Shown: positions 16,970 to 24,861 of the stretch, one piece after another
How the letters are laid out: each line of letters begins with the position of its first letter
Position numbering within the stretch: the first letter of the stretch is position 1
Assembly: GCF_003584685.1 (NCBI RefSeq)
Contig: NZ_AP018549.1
Coordinates: 124,001-188,000, forward strand
Direction of reading: 5' to 3'
Source: Lactobacillus paragasseri
Lineage (GTDB): Bacteria > Bacillota > Bacilli > Lactobacillales > Lactobacillaceae
Length of the DNA: 64,000 nt
Notes under the pieces: model-generated
Seen by the model: only the letters and a program-made list of their open reading frames with translations
Database searches by the model: none
Told to the model about the DNA's origin: nothing
Position numbers and translations under genes: made by a program

Positions 16970-17446
16970 TTAATATACAGCACCATCGTAGAAGTTGTAT
17001 CTTGGACGGTTGAAATCAAATGTAGCTAATTCGCTCATCTTGATTACGTTGTCTGCAACACCCCAGCTCATCAAGTTGATTGATTCGCCGTATAATTCAT
17101 CAGGAATTACAAGTAAAACGTATTTACCTTGAGACATTGCATAACCTAATTCCATACCTAAACCAACATCTTCTTCTTTAGGAACGTAAACGCCAAGCAT
17201 GATGTCGCTAGTTTTAATTCCGACTAAATCTCCATTGTAGGTAGCTTGAGCCCATTCTTTGTCGTGTAAATATTCAGGGTGTTCATCAACACGAATGTCT
17301 TTGTATTGATTTTGAAGTGGAACATAGCTGTTTTCTAGATCGATAGTTGGGTTAGCATTTAAAGCACTCATTGCATCTTTGTATGCCTTGTTTTGAGTTT
17401 CAGTGAACCAACCAGCACCAAAGTAAACTGTCTTTTGTTTTGTCAT
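16970..17446 (-). CDS. ntd: Nucleoside 2-deoxyribosyltransferase (type II)
   Basis: A 158-residue cytoplasmic enzyme that moves the 2-deoxyribose between purine and pyrimidine bases, used by lactobacilli for nucleoside salvage. It matches the length and most residues I recall of the L. leichmannii/L. helveticus enzyme. Seen here: YFGAGWFT at the N-terminus (substrate loop), RVDEHPEYLHD (near 52-62), the nucleophile Glu99 in GLGMELGYA, and the C-terminal YNFYDGAVY that completes the neighbouring subunit's site. It diverges from the PTS IIA gene and has an AAAGGTTT ribosome site. Monocistronic. Confidence 0.93.
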   Translation of the reverse strand: MTKQKTVYFGAGWFTETQNKAYKDAMSALNANPTIDLENSYVPLQNQYKDIRVDEHPEYLHDKEWAQATYNGDLVGIKTSDIMLGVYVPKEEDVGLGMELGYAMSQGKYVLLVIPDELYGESINLMSWGVADNVIKMSELATFDFNRPRYNFYDGAVY

Positions 17447-17528
17447 GGAAAAACCTTTCTTTCTTATCGGTGGAACATTTTTACATTAACTAACTTTAAC
17501 AAAATTTGAACAAAAGGAACACCCACTT

Positions 17529-17557
17529 TTGTGTTTTTGAAATCGGTTTTATATAAT
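17529..17557 (+). promoter_or_regulatory. Promoter of the orphan PTS IIA gene
   Basis: TTGTGT (17529-17534), 17 bp and TATAAT (17552-17557). Transcription would begin near 17564, so a coding start further upstream is unlikely. Confidence 0.6.
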
Positions 17558-17596
17558 GAAACTAGAAATTTTTGCTTAGGAAAGGCGGAACCTACT

Positions 17597-18091
17597 ACGA
17601 ATACTAAAAAAAGTCTTTTCGATCCAGAAGCTGTCTTTGTAACAGATTTAACTGATCGAAATGAAATCTTTAAGACCGTTTCTCAAAAATTATATGACTT
17701 AGGCTATGTTAAAGAAGATTTTTTAGGCGATATTATTGAACGCGAAGATAAATATCCAACTGGAATTTCTATGAGACCCTTATCTCGAGAATTGCCTGAT
17801 GTTGCCGTACCTCATACTGAGGGTAATTATGTTAGCACGCAATTAATTGTACCTATTGCTCTTAGAAACTCTGCAACCTTTAATAACATGGTTAATCCAA
17901 CTGAAAAGTTAAAGGTAAAATTCCTGTTTTTAATTTTGAACAATGACCCAGATATGCATTCAACTATTTTGGCTAAGATTATGGACTTTTTAGCTGGAAC
18001 TTCAGTTGATGATCTAAATGAATTATTTAATTCGGATTCAAATGAAGAAATTTATGATTTCTTAGAAACTAATTTTGAAACTGAGAAATAA
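17597..18091 (+). CDS. Orphan PTS EIIA (fructose/galactitol GatA type), apparent ACG start
   Basis: About 164 residues of the PTS_EIIA_2 fold: a phosphocarrier passing phosphate from HPr to an EIIB. The active-site His lies in VAVPHTEGNYV and is preceded by KYPTGISM, as in GatA-like proteins. The frame stays open up to a GTG at 17531, but that lies in the -35 box. No ATG, GTG or TTG occurs in frame between the predicted transcript start and the first conserved residues. An AGGAAAGGCGG ribosome site ends 8 nt before ACG 17597, so ACG looks like an altered ATG. No partner IIB or IIC is adjacent, so it may serve a distant system or regulate. Confidence 0.7.
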   Translation, partial: TNTKKSLFDPEAVFVTDLTDRNEIFKTVSQKLYDLGYVKEDFLGDIIEREDKYPTGISMRPLSRELPDVAVPHTEGNYVSTQLIVPIALRNSATFNNMVNPTEKLKVKFLFLILNNDPDMHSTILAKIMDFLAGTSVDDLNELFNSDSNEEIYDFLETNFETEK

Positions 18092-18122
18092 AAAAAGAAG
18101 CTGCTTAGCAGCTTCTTTTTGT
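18091..18122. terminator. Terminator after the PTS IIA gene
   Basis: AAAGAAGCTGC-TTA-GCAGCTTCTTT with a T-run; lies between convergent genes. Confidence 0.88.
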
Positions 18123-18137
18123 CTCCAGATTAAATTA

Positions 18138-18863
18138 TTAAACTCCCGGATAGTCAGTACTTGAGAATGAAAGTGAAAAGTAATCGCAACGCTTATAGCC
18201 AACGACTAATTCAACTACTTCTCCTGTAGAAGATAAAATAGTTTTCTTGACTTGGCGTACAACGGGATAATCTTTAGCAATTTTGAGTTGCTGGCTAATT
18301 TCACTATCAGCTTTTACAATTGTATCCGTTTCTGTAAAGGGCTCATCGAATAAGTATAATTGCTTATCTTTTTGAAGCGTTTCATAAATACTATGATAGT
18401 TATTAGGATCTTTAGCTAAATTTTTATTAATGAATTTAGCTGGAATAAAAGAACGGTGCACCATAAAAGGTGTGTCGTCAATTAAACGCAAGCGTTCAAT
18501 ATAGTAATAACTCTCATATTTTGGTAAACCAAGTTTCTTTAACATTTTAGCTTGGTTATCTTCTTGTAGCTTTACAACTTTAACTCTGTCTTCTTCTTGT
18601 TTATCAGAGAAAACTTCATTATCACTTAAACGGACTAATTTATCCTTTCTTGAGCGTGAAATGAATGTGCCTTTACCTTGATGACGAACTAAGTATCCTG
18701 CCTTAACTAGATCTTTAACAGATCTAATAACAGTAATAGATGAAACATTAAACTTTTCTTTTAATTGAGCTTCACTATAGAATTTATCTCCGTATTTAAA
18801 TTTGCCAGAGATAATTTCTTTCTTTAGCTCGTTTTCAATTTGTAAATATTTTGGAATATCCAT
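18138..18863 (-). CDS. GntR/HutC-family transcriptional regulator
   Basis: A 241-residue regulator. The winged helix (about 5-70) includes KFNVSSITVIRSVKDLVKAG and the wing RHQGKGTFIS. The UTRA ligand domain follows (about 90-235). It is downstream of, and 6 bp from, the tyrosine-phosphatase gene, so both are on one transcript. It could control that transcript or the convergent PTS IIA. The ligand is unknown. It is clearly different from the aga regulator at 8 kb (other linker, RQVKKTI region), so not a recent duplicate. Confidence 0.8.
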   Translation of the reverse strand: MDIPKYLQIENELKKEIISGKFKYGDKFYSEAQLKEKFNVSSITVIRSVKDLVKAGYLVRHQGKGTFISRSRKDKLVRLSDNEVFSDKQEEDRVKVVKLQEDNQAKMLKKLGLPKYESYYYIERLRLIDDTPFMVHRSFIPAKFINKNLAKDPNNYHSIYETLQKDKQLYLFDEPFTETDTIVKADSEISQQLKIAKDYPVVRQVKKTILSSTGEVVELVVGYKRCDYFSLSFSSTDYPGV

Positions 18864-18869
18864 AATATA

Positions 18870-19673
18870 TCAATCCTTAAGATAGATTCTCCTAAGATCC
18901 ATGATATCACGGCTTGAGAGCTTCATGGTAGAACGAAGGTATTCATTGATTCCACCATATTGCTGGTTTAGAACGTGTATGGCATGATCTAAGTATTCTG
19001 GATAGACTGACTGAATATCCTTAATAGATTGCAAGACGCGCTTGCTAGAGCCGTCAGCGGCAGCTTGCTTAAGCATTCCATCAACGAAATCTTTCGTGGT
19101 AACATTTGTTAAAGTGTAGTCATATTTGATAGTAGTAAAAGGTACACCTAATGCTGATAAAACTAGCAATGCACCGAATCCAGTTCTGTCTTTTCCTGCG
19201 GTACAGTGGAAGAGCAGGGCATTTTTCTCTTGATCGTTAGCAAGTAAAAGATCGAAAAACTTACGATAGGCTTTTTGAGCTGTTTGTCCATTAATCATAT
19301 CTTCATATGCAAAGAACATATGCTTAAAGCCGAATTCGGGATCCTTTTCCGCATTTTCTTCTAAAGCAAAAATCCCTTTAGAAGCGTTAGTTAAGTCATC
19401 GCTGAAAACTGGATCAAAAATATATTTTGCACCTTCAGGTACACGATCAGGATGCTCAGTTTTTTCTTTTTCGGTTCTAAAGTCAACGTCATATTTTACG
19501 CCGTGTCTTTGCAATAAATCTAAGTCTGATGAAGAAAGATCAGCTAAATTTCCGGTTCTAAGCAATTTATTGTATTTGATAGTTTGACCAGATACGGTTT
19601 TATAGCCCCCAAGTTCGCGGAAATTGCGACCATTTTGGATGCCAATTAATTTTGTCTCATAATTTTCGCTCAT
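18870..19673 (-). CDS. Tyrosine-protein phosphatase (Y_phosphatase3 / IphP-like)
   Basis: A 267-residue phosphatase. The P-loop HCTAGKDRTG places the nucleophile Cys157 and Arg163 in the CX5R motif. The N-terminal GRNFRELGGY (near residues 15-24) is characteristic of the PF13350 family, members of which dephosphorylate tyrosine residues and, in some bacteria, phosphoinositides. No signal peptide, hence cytoplasmic. It is the first gene of a two-gene operon with a GntR regulator. The target is unknown; regulation of cell-surface polysaccharide enzymes is common for bacterial tyrosine phosphatases, but nothing here proves it. Confidence 0.85.
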   Translation of the reverse strand: MSENYETKLIGIQNGRNFRELGGYKTVSGQTIKYNKLLRTGNLADLSSSDLDLLQRHGVKYDVDFRTEKEKTEHPDRVPEGAKYIFDPVFSDDLTNASKGIFALEENAEKDPEFGFKHMFFAYEDMINGQTAQKAYRKFFDLLLANDQEKNALLFHCTAGKDRTGFGALLVLSALGVPFTTIKYDYTLTNVTTKDFVDGMLKQAAADGSSKRVLQSIKDIQSVYPEYLDHAIHVLNQQYGGINEYLRSTMKLSSRDIMDLRRIYLKD

Positions 19674-19846
19674 TAATATTTTTCCTCACTAAAGTTATTT
19701 AAATACAGTATTATTACTTTAACATATTTTTTCATAAATATTTTAGATTTATTAGATCTATAAAAAGAAAACAAATTTATTAATTGTTATAATTAATGGT
19801 AAAATTACAATGTAAAGATGCAAATTCCATTTGGAGATGATTACTT

Positions 19847-20341
19847 ATGGTAAAAGATTATAACAATATTTTAGTTCCTGTTGATGGATCTGAAACAGCA
19901 GAGCGTGCATTTGATAAGGCAGTAAAGATTGCTCTTGATAATAACGCTCACTTGGATGTATTAAACGTTATCGATACTCGTCAATTCATGGGGGAAATGC
20001 AAGATACTTTGATTTCTGGAGACACCATTTATCAAATGACCCAAGATTCTGAGGAGTATCTTAAGAGCTTAAAAGAATGGGCTAAGGAACATTTTAACTT
20101 TACTGATGTTTCTTATCACATTCGTTACGGTTCGCCTAAGAGAATCATTGCGGTTGATTTTATTAAGGACCACCACAATGACTTAATTATTATGGGTGCA
20201 ACTGGTATGAATGCAGTGGAAAGAATGCTAATGGGAAGCGTTACTGCTTACGTTAACCAACATGCTTTATCTGATGTTTTAATTATTAAGACTGATATTG
20301 ATAACAAAAAAGTCGCAAAACCTAAGAAAAAATATTTCTAA
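19847..20341 (+). CDS. Universal stress protein (UspA family)
   Basis: A 164-residue single-domain UspA-fold protein. NILVPVDGSETAERAF opens the domain and the ATP-binding type loop GATGMNAVERMLMGSVTAYV closes it (G-2x-G-9x-G-S/T pattern). ATP-binding Usp proteins help survive stress by unknown contacts. A lysine-rich tail (KKVAKPKKKYF) is appended. The TTGGAGATG ribosome site lies about 10 nt before the ATG. Monocistronic, ending in a strong hairpin. Confidence 0.88.
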   Translation: MVKDYNNILVPVDGSETAERAFDKAVKIALDNNAHLDVLNVIDTRQFMGEMQDTLISGDTIYQMTQDSEEYLKSLKEWAKEHFNFTDVSYHIRYGSPKRIIAVDFIKDHHNDLIIMGATGMNAVERMLMGSVTAYVNQHALSDVLIIKTDIDNKKVAKPKKKYF

Positions 20342-20352
20342 AAAGCGAACAT

Positions 20353-20394
20353 TAAAAAATCACTCTATTATTTACTAATGGAGTGATTTTTTTA
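20353..20394 (+). terminator. Terminator of the usp gene
   Basis: AAAAAATCACTC pairs with GAGTGATTTTTT, followed by T residues. Confidence 0.87.
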
Positions 20395-20475
20395 TAAAGT
20401 GGATCGATCCAATTCAATCAATTAAAAATTACGAGCGCTTTCATTAAAATAATAGTATCCAAGTACGAATATTTT

Positions 20476-20484
20476 TGGTATGAT
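20476..20484 (+). promoter_or_regulatory. Extended -10 promoter of the 48-residue peptide gene
   Basis: TGG-TATGAT forms an extended -10 element about 40 nt upstream of the small open frame. A half cre-like sequence (GCGCTTTCATT) lies at about 20435-20445. Confidence 0.45.
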
Positions 20485-20522
20485 ACATAAGAACGAACGT
20501 TAGTACTAGGGAAGGAAGAGCG

Positions 20523-20669
20523 ATGATGGTGAATTTCGATTACAACATTATAAAACGTAACCAAGATTCAGTGGCTCGTTCTTGGGCTGGTTCTTTCTGG
20601 GAATCAGTCTTCATTGGTGTTGGCGCTTTCGTTGGTTTTTTAGCGACTTTTAAGACTCAATGTGATTAG
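20523..20669 (+). CDS. Small membrane peptide, 48 residues, unknown function
   Basis: A short frame with a very good ribosome site (AGGGAAGGAAG) 4-7 nt before tandem ATGs (20523 and 20526). The peptide has a polar N-terminus (MMVNFDYNIIKRNQDS), then a hydrophobic, Trp- and Gly-rich segment (about 21-43, including FIGVGAFVGFLATF) and a short KTQCD tail. It is probably a single-span membrane peptide. It has its own promoter-like element and terminator-like hairpin, so it is a complete unit in the otherwise empty 400 bp before phnD. I do not recognise it. It might be a regulatory small protein, a toxin-like or bacteriocin-like peptide, or a leader for the phn genes. Confidence 0.6.
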   Translation: MMVNFDYNIIKRNQDSVARSWAGSFWESVFIGVGAFVGFLATFKTQCD

Positions 20670-20707
20670 CTATTTTTGTCAGCTTATCATATTGAGTCTT
20701 TTTTTTG
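20652..20707 (+). terminator. Long terminator/attenuator hairpin after the small peptide gene
   Basis: AAGACTCAAT (20652-20661) pairs with ATTGAGTCTT (20691-20700), and the inside is partly paired too (TTAGCT with AGCTTA region). A run of T follows. The left arm lies inside the last codons of the small gene, so its translation could influence folding upstream of phnD. Confidence 0.75.
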
Positions 20708-20743
20708 TATTTGTCATTTAATGTGTTTCATTAGGAGGAAACG

Positions 20744-21673
20744 ATGAAAAAGTTCAAAAAAGTCTTGGTTGGCCTTTTTGCAATTTTACTTGCTGTTGTT
20801 GCAACTGCTTGTTCTAACAAGTCAAATAGTTCAAAAGATGGTTATACACCTAAGTCATTAACTATCCAATTTGTACCTAGTCAAGCTGCTAATAAACTTG
20901 AAGCTCGTGCTAAGCCTTTAGAAAAGATGCTTTCAAAGAAACTTGGTATCCCAGTTCATGTTTCAATGTCAACTGACTACAACACTGTTGTTGAAGCAAT
21001 GAAATCTAAAAAGGTTGATGTTGGTTTCTTGCCACCAGATGGTTACGTATTAGCTCACAAGCAAGGAGCAGCTAATGTTTTACTTCAAGCACAACGCTAC
21101 GGTGTAAAACAACCAGGTGGTCAAGCTACTAAGAACTTGGTTAACTCTTATAGAGCCGAAATTCTTGTTAAGAAGGGTTCTAAGATTAAGTCTTGGAAAG
21201 ATTTAAAGGGTAAGAGTATTTCAGTTCAAAACCCAACTTCTTCAGCAGGATATGTTTTCCCAGTTGCTGAACTTGAAGAAAAAGGATTAAACGTTCCAAA
21301 AGATTGTAAGTTAGTTACTGTTACTGGACACGACCAAGCAGTGCTTAACGTATTAAATGGCGATACTGACGCAGCATTTGTTTTTGAAGATGCTCGTAAC
21401 ATCGTTAAAAAAGATAACCCTAAGATTATGGACCAAGTTGTTCCAATTTACTTCACTAAGCCAATTCCTAACGATACTATTTCTATTAGAAGCGATATGT
21501 CTAAGTCATTCCAAAAGAAACTTGCAAAGGCATTTATTGAAGTTGGTCAATCTAAAGAAGGTAAGAAGATTATCGAATCTGTTTACAGTCACGAAGGCTA
21601 CACTAAGTCTAAAGACAGCAACTTCGATATTGTTCGTAAATATGACAAGATTATTGCCAAGGACAAGAAATAG
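20744..21673 (+). CDS. phnD: Phosphonate/phosphate-type ABC transporter substrate-binding lipoprotein
   Basis: A 309-residue extracytoplasmic lipoprotein of the PhnD family. The signal peptide (1-22) ends at the Cys of VVATACSN. The mature protein is a two-lobed periplasmic-binding fold with the typical KKVDVGFLPPDGYVLAH near residue 87 and QNPTSSAGYVFP near 162, the latter forming the anion pocket. It captures phosphonate, phosphite or phosphate-like anions for the PhnC/PhnE system downstream. The AGGAGG ribosome site is ideal. No C-P lyase genes are nearby, so the ligand may be something other than a phosphonate. Confidence 0.88.
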   Translation: MKKFKKVLVGLFAILLAVVATACSNKSNSSKDGYTPKSLTIQFVPSQAANKLEARAKPLEKMLSKKLGIPVHVSMSTDYNTVVEAMKSKKVDVGFLPPDGYVLAHKQGAANVLLQAQRYGVKQPGGQATKNLVNSYRAEILVKKGSKIKSWKDLKGKSISVQNPTSSAGYVFPVAELEEKGLNVPKDCKLVTVTGHDQAVLNVLNGDTDAAFVFEDARNIVKKDNPKIMDQVVPIYFTKPIPNDTISIRSDMSKSFQKKLAKAFIEVGQSKEGKKIIESVYSHEGYTKSKDSNFDIVRKYDKIIAKDKK

Positions 21674-21697
21674 TCAATTAAATATAGCTTAGTTAGT

Positions 21698-21735
21698 AAA
21701 AAGATAATTGTCTCTAAAAGATGATTATCTTTTTA
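21698..21735 (+). terminator. Internal hairpin between phnD and phnC
   Basis: AAAAGATAAT pairs with ATTATCTTTT and is followed by a short T-run. It probably causes partial termination, so the binding protein is made in excess over the ATPase and permeases, a common layout in ABC operons. Confidence 0.7.
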
Positions 21736-21780
21736 TGCACTGTAAACAATATAAATATGTTAAGGAGAAATTTAGATTAA

Positions 21781-22566
21781 ATGGCAGCTACTAATCAGCC
21801 AATGATTCAACTTAAAGACGTTAGCAAAATTTATGATAACGGAACAGTTGGTTTAAAGGATATTAACTTAAATATTGATAAGGGAGAATTTGTAGTAGTG
21901 GTAGGTTTATCTGGTGCAGGTAAATCAACATTACTTCGCTCTATTAATCGTCTACAAGATGTTTCTAAGGGAGATATCTTAATTGATAGTAAATCAATTA
22001 CGTCTGCTAAAGGAAAAGACTTGCGTGAAATCCGTCGTGATATCGGTATGATTTTCCAAAGTTTTAACTTGGTTAAACGTTCAAGCGTTTTGCGAAATGT
22101 TTTAACTGGTCGAGTTGCATATTATCCAACTTGGAAGACAACTTTTAACTTATTTACTAAAGAAGATAAGCAAAAAGCGTATGAAGCATTGCAACGTGTT
22201 GATTTGGCAGATAAGGTTTATACTCGCGCAGACCAACTTTCTGGTGGACAACAACAACGTGTTGCTATTGCTCGTGTACTTACTCAAAATCCTAAAATTA
22301 TTTTAGCCGATGAACCAACAGCTTCTCTAGATCCTCAAACTTCACGTCGAGTTATGCATGACTTAAAGATGCTTAATGAAGAATACGGTATTACAGTTGT
22401 TGCTAACCTTCACAGCGTTGAACTTGCTAAAGAGTTTGGAGATCGAGTAATCGGTGTCCGTGCCGGTCAAATTGTTTATGATGGCAAGATGAGTGAAACT
22501 TCTCAAGCTGTCTTTGACGATATTTACAATGGCGGAAACGGCAAGAAAGGGGAAGAAGATGCCTAA
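21781..22566 (+). CDS. phnC: Phosphonate-type ABC transporter ATP-binding protein
   Basis: A 261-residue cytoplasmic ATPase energising the PhnD/PhnE importer. Walker [10 protein letters not shown] (near residue 42), signature [15 protein letters not shown] (near 148), Walker [13 protein letters not shown] (near 172) and the H-loop His in NLHSVEL (near 205) are all present. The ATG is preceded by AAGGAG at an unusually long spacing of about 13 nt, and the codon before it is a stop, so no closer start exists. It overlaps the first permease gene. Confidence 0.9.
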   Translation: MAATNQPMIQLKDVSKIYDNGTVGLKDINLNIDKGEFVVVVGLSGAGKSTLLRSINRLQDVSKGDILIDSKSITSAKGKDLREIRRDIGMIFQSFNLVKRSSVLRNVLTGRVAYYPTWKTTFNLFTKEDKQKAYEALQRVDLADKVYTRADQLSGGQQQRVAIARVLTQNPKIILADEPTASLDPQTSRRVMHDLKMLNEEYGITVVANLHSVELAKEFGDRVIGVRAGQIVYDGKMSETSQAVFDDIYNGGNGKKGEEDA

Positions 22567-23362
22567 ATCTAAGGAACAGCATTTAGCTGAATTGCCTAAA
22601 AAGAAATTTAAAATTATGAACCTTGTTTGGGTCGTAATTATGGTTTTAGGTCTCTTTCTTTCGGTAAATGTAACCAATACGCACATTAGCGTTTTGTTTA
22701 ATAACTTTAGCCAATTTACCGATATTTTTGTGCAAATGTGTCACCCAGACTGGGGATATGCTGCTACAGCAGTTCCGCTTTTAATTGAAACAATTAAAAT
22801 GGCTATCTTAGGAACTGTGATTGGTTCAGCTATTGCATTTGTATATTCGCTTTTAATTGCAAGAAATATTGTTAAAAATAAGGCAGTTACTGGCATTTTG
22901 AGAGTGATCATGAATATTGTTAGAACTATTCCAGATTTACTTTTGGGTGCAATTTTTGTTGCAATTGTTGGTATTGGCCCAGTTGCCGGTGTTTTAGCCT
23001 TATCAGTATTTACTTTTGGTGTAGTTGTTAAATTGTTTTATGAAGCAATTGAAACCATTGATCCAGGTCCAATTGAAGCTTTAACTGCTGTTGGGGCAAA
23101 CAAGCTTCAAATTATCCATTTTGCTGTGATGCCACAAATTATTACTTACTTTATTTCTTATGTTTTATATGCATTTGAAATTAACGTCAGAGCTTCAACA
23201 GTTCTTGGATATATCGGTGCTGGTGGTATCGGTCTTTACTTGCAACAAACTCTACAAGTCTTTGACTATGCTAAAACTGGTCTAATTATTTTGATTATTA
23301 TCGTCGTCGTAGTTCTTATCGACTATGTTTCTACTAAATCTCGGGAGGCGTTGATGAAATAA
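22559..23362 (+). CDS. phnE: Phosphonate-type ABC transporter permease 1
   Basis: A 267-residue inner-membrane permease. The start was chosen at ATG 22559 because GGGGAAGAAG lies just upstream and it overlaps the phnC stop by 8 bp; the longer upstream frame is inside phnC. Five to six membrane helices follow a basic N-terminus. The EAA loop, which docks on the ATPase, reads [20 protein letters not shown] (near residues 175-195). It forms a heterodimer with the second PhnE encoded immediately downstream. Confidence 0.88.
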   Translation: MPKSKEQHLAELPKKKFKIMNLVWVVIMVLGLFLSVNVTNTHISVLFNNFSQFTDIFVQMCHPDWGYAATAVPLLIETIKMAILGTVIGSAIAFVYSLLIARNIVKNKAVTGILRVIMNIVRTIPDLLLGAIFVAIVGIGPVAGVLALSVFTFGVVVKLFYEAIETIDPGPIEALTAVGANKLQIIHFAVMPQIITYFISYVLYAFEINVRASTVLGYIGAGGIGLYLQQTLQVFDYAKTGLIILIIIVVVVLIDYVSTKSREALMK

Positions 23363-24174
23363 TGGATACTACAATGAAAAAACTACCTCCTAAACCAATT
23401 GACACTAAGAAAAAAATTAAGCATTGGGTAATTGCAATTGTTACTGTAGCTTTAATTATTTGGTCATTTGTAGGAATGAACTTTGGTGGAATAAAAGCGA
23501 CTGCTGGTCAAATTGCCGGTGCTATTTTGGCTGGTATTTTCCATCCAGATTGGTCTTATGTATATAACGGAAGCGGCGAAGATCTAATTTCTCAATTATG
23601 GGAAACAATCTGTATTGCTTTCTTAGGTACTTTTATTTCTGCAGTTATCTCATTACCTTTTGCTTTTTGGGCAGCTAACACGCGCCACAAAAAATGGTAT
23701 ACTTCCCGCTCGGGAAAAATTGTTTTAGCTGTTATTCGTTCTTTCCCAGAAATTGTTTTGGCTTTGATGTTTATTAAAGCTGTTGGACCTGGTTCAGCAG
23801 CCGGTGTTTTAGCTTTAGGTTTTCACTCCGTGGGGATGCTTGCTAAATTGTTCTCGGAAGCAATTGAGAACCTTGAAGAAGGAGCTAATGAAGCTGTTAC
23901 AGCAGCTGGTGGATCTAAGTTTAACATTATTATGTTTGCAACAATGCCAAACTTAATACCAGCTTTAATTTCTAATACTTTGTACCGTTTTGACGTTTCA
24001 ATTCGTTCAGCATCCATTCTAGGTTTAGTTGGTGCTGGTGGTATTGGTTATCCATTAATTATTGCCTTGCAATATCGTCAATGGAACCGTGTAGGTGTTA
24101 TCTTAGTTGGTATTATTGTCATGGTTGTCATTATTGACTGGATTTCTGGCTGGATTCGAAAGAAATTAGTCTAA
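23362..24174 (+). CDS. phnE: Phosphonate-type ABC transporter permease 2
   Basis: A 270-residue paralogue of the preceding permease, with the same topology and an EAA loop EAVTAAGGSKFNIIMFATMP near residue 178. The ATG at 23362 overlaps the previous stop (TAATG), so the genes are coupled; a second ATG at 23374 is also possible. Gram-positive phn operons often carry two phnE genes. A terminator follows, closing a phnD-C-E-E operon with no catabolic genes. Confidence 0.87.
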   Translation: MDTTMKKLPPKPIDTKKKIKHWVIAIVTVALIIWSFVGMNFGGIKATAGQIAGAILAGIFHPDWSYVYNGSGEDLISQLWETICIAFLGTFISAVISLPFAFWAANTRHKKWYTSRSGKIVLAVIRSFPEIVLALMFIKAVGPGSAAGVLALGFHSVGMLAKLFSEAIENLEEGANEAVTAAGGSKFNIIMFATMPNLIPALISNTLYRFDVSIRSASILGLVGAGGIGYPLIIALQYRQWNRVGVILVGIIVMVVIIDWISGWIRKKLV

Positions 24175-24184
24175 TTTATTATTT

Positions 24185-24216
24185 AAACGAGTAGAATTTT
24201 TAGCTACTCGTTTTTA
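24185..24216 (+). terminator. Terminator of the phn operon
   Basis: AAACGAGTAG pairs with CTACTCGTTT, with T residues after it. Confidence 0.85.
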
Positions 24217-24326
24217 TTTTTGTCAAATTCTAAATTTTTTTGTAATATCTACCTATAATAATGATAAGTAAAGGAAAAAAAGAACTTTTTTGTTATAATG
24301 GAAGTTGTATTTCAAGGAGGACAATG

Positions 24327-24809
24327 ATGGATAATTTAACTACCATGACATTGGCTGATGATATTGCTTTATCACAAGAAAAAATTATCAACGGTCAACA
24401 AGACCTGAATACCAAAAGAATTTATAATGAAATTAATAGTCTAGGCATTCTTGATAAGCCAATCGAAGAATACTTTGATATGACTCAAGATGAATACTAC
24501 AACAGTGAATCTGATGGTAAATTAACTCTACTTCATTTAGATCAACCACTAAGTGAATTAAGCGATCGCATTTTGACTAATCATGTAGATGGCTATGTTG
24601 ATAAGGATGAAATTAATTTAACCTATAATCATGAAGATCCATTGCAAGATGGTAGCTATGATCGTGCTACTGACTTACATGTACTTTTATATAGTTTGAA
24701 AGTTATTGGTGCTGTCAGAGCAATTGCTCCAGATGACTTAAAAAAGGTTTTGTCTAAAGATGCGGTTTTATCATTGGGTCTTGCCGCAGCTGCTTTGGCA
24801 AAAAATTAA
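24327..24809 (+). CDS. Conserved hypothetical protein
   Basis: The AAGGAGG at 24314-24320 is 6 nt from ATG 24327 and only 3 nt from ATG 24324, so 24327 is the likelier start (160 residues); a longer upstream frame would begin in the promoter (TATAAT near 24294). The protein is soluble, acidic, without signal peptide or membrane segment. Motifs such as YFDMTQDEYYN and YDRATDLHVLLYSLKVIGAVRAI are not ones I can assign to a family. It has its own promoter and terminator. Function unknown. Confidence 0.7.
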   Translation: MDNLTTMTLADDIALSQEKIINGQQDLNTKRIYNEINSLGILDKPIEEYFDMTQDEYYNSESDGKLTLLHLDQPLSELSDRILTNHVDGYVDKDEINLTYNHEDPLQDGSYDRATDLHVLLYSLKVIGAVRAIAPDDLKKVLSKDAVLSLGLAAAALAKN

Positions 24810-24812
24810 CCC

Positions 24813-24838
24813 CAAGGCCAATTAAAGGCCTTTTTTTG
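24813..24838 (+). terminator. Terminator after the hypothetical gene
   Basis: AAGGCC-N8-GGCCTT followed by T residues. Confidence 0.8.
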
Positions 24839-24861
24839 TGTGATGAGTGGGGAAGAGTATC

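Noticed and set aside
17556-17579. Seven-codon leader peptide (MKLEIFA) before the PTS IIA gene
   Set aside because: Its ATG overlaps the -10 box TATAAT, so it would be upstream of the transcript.
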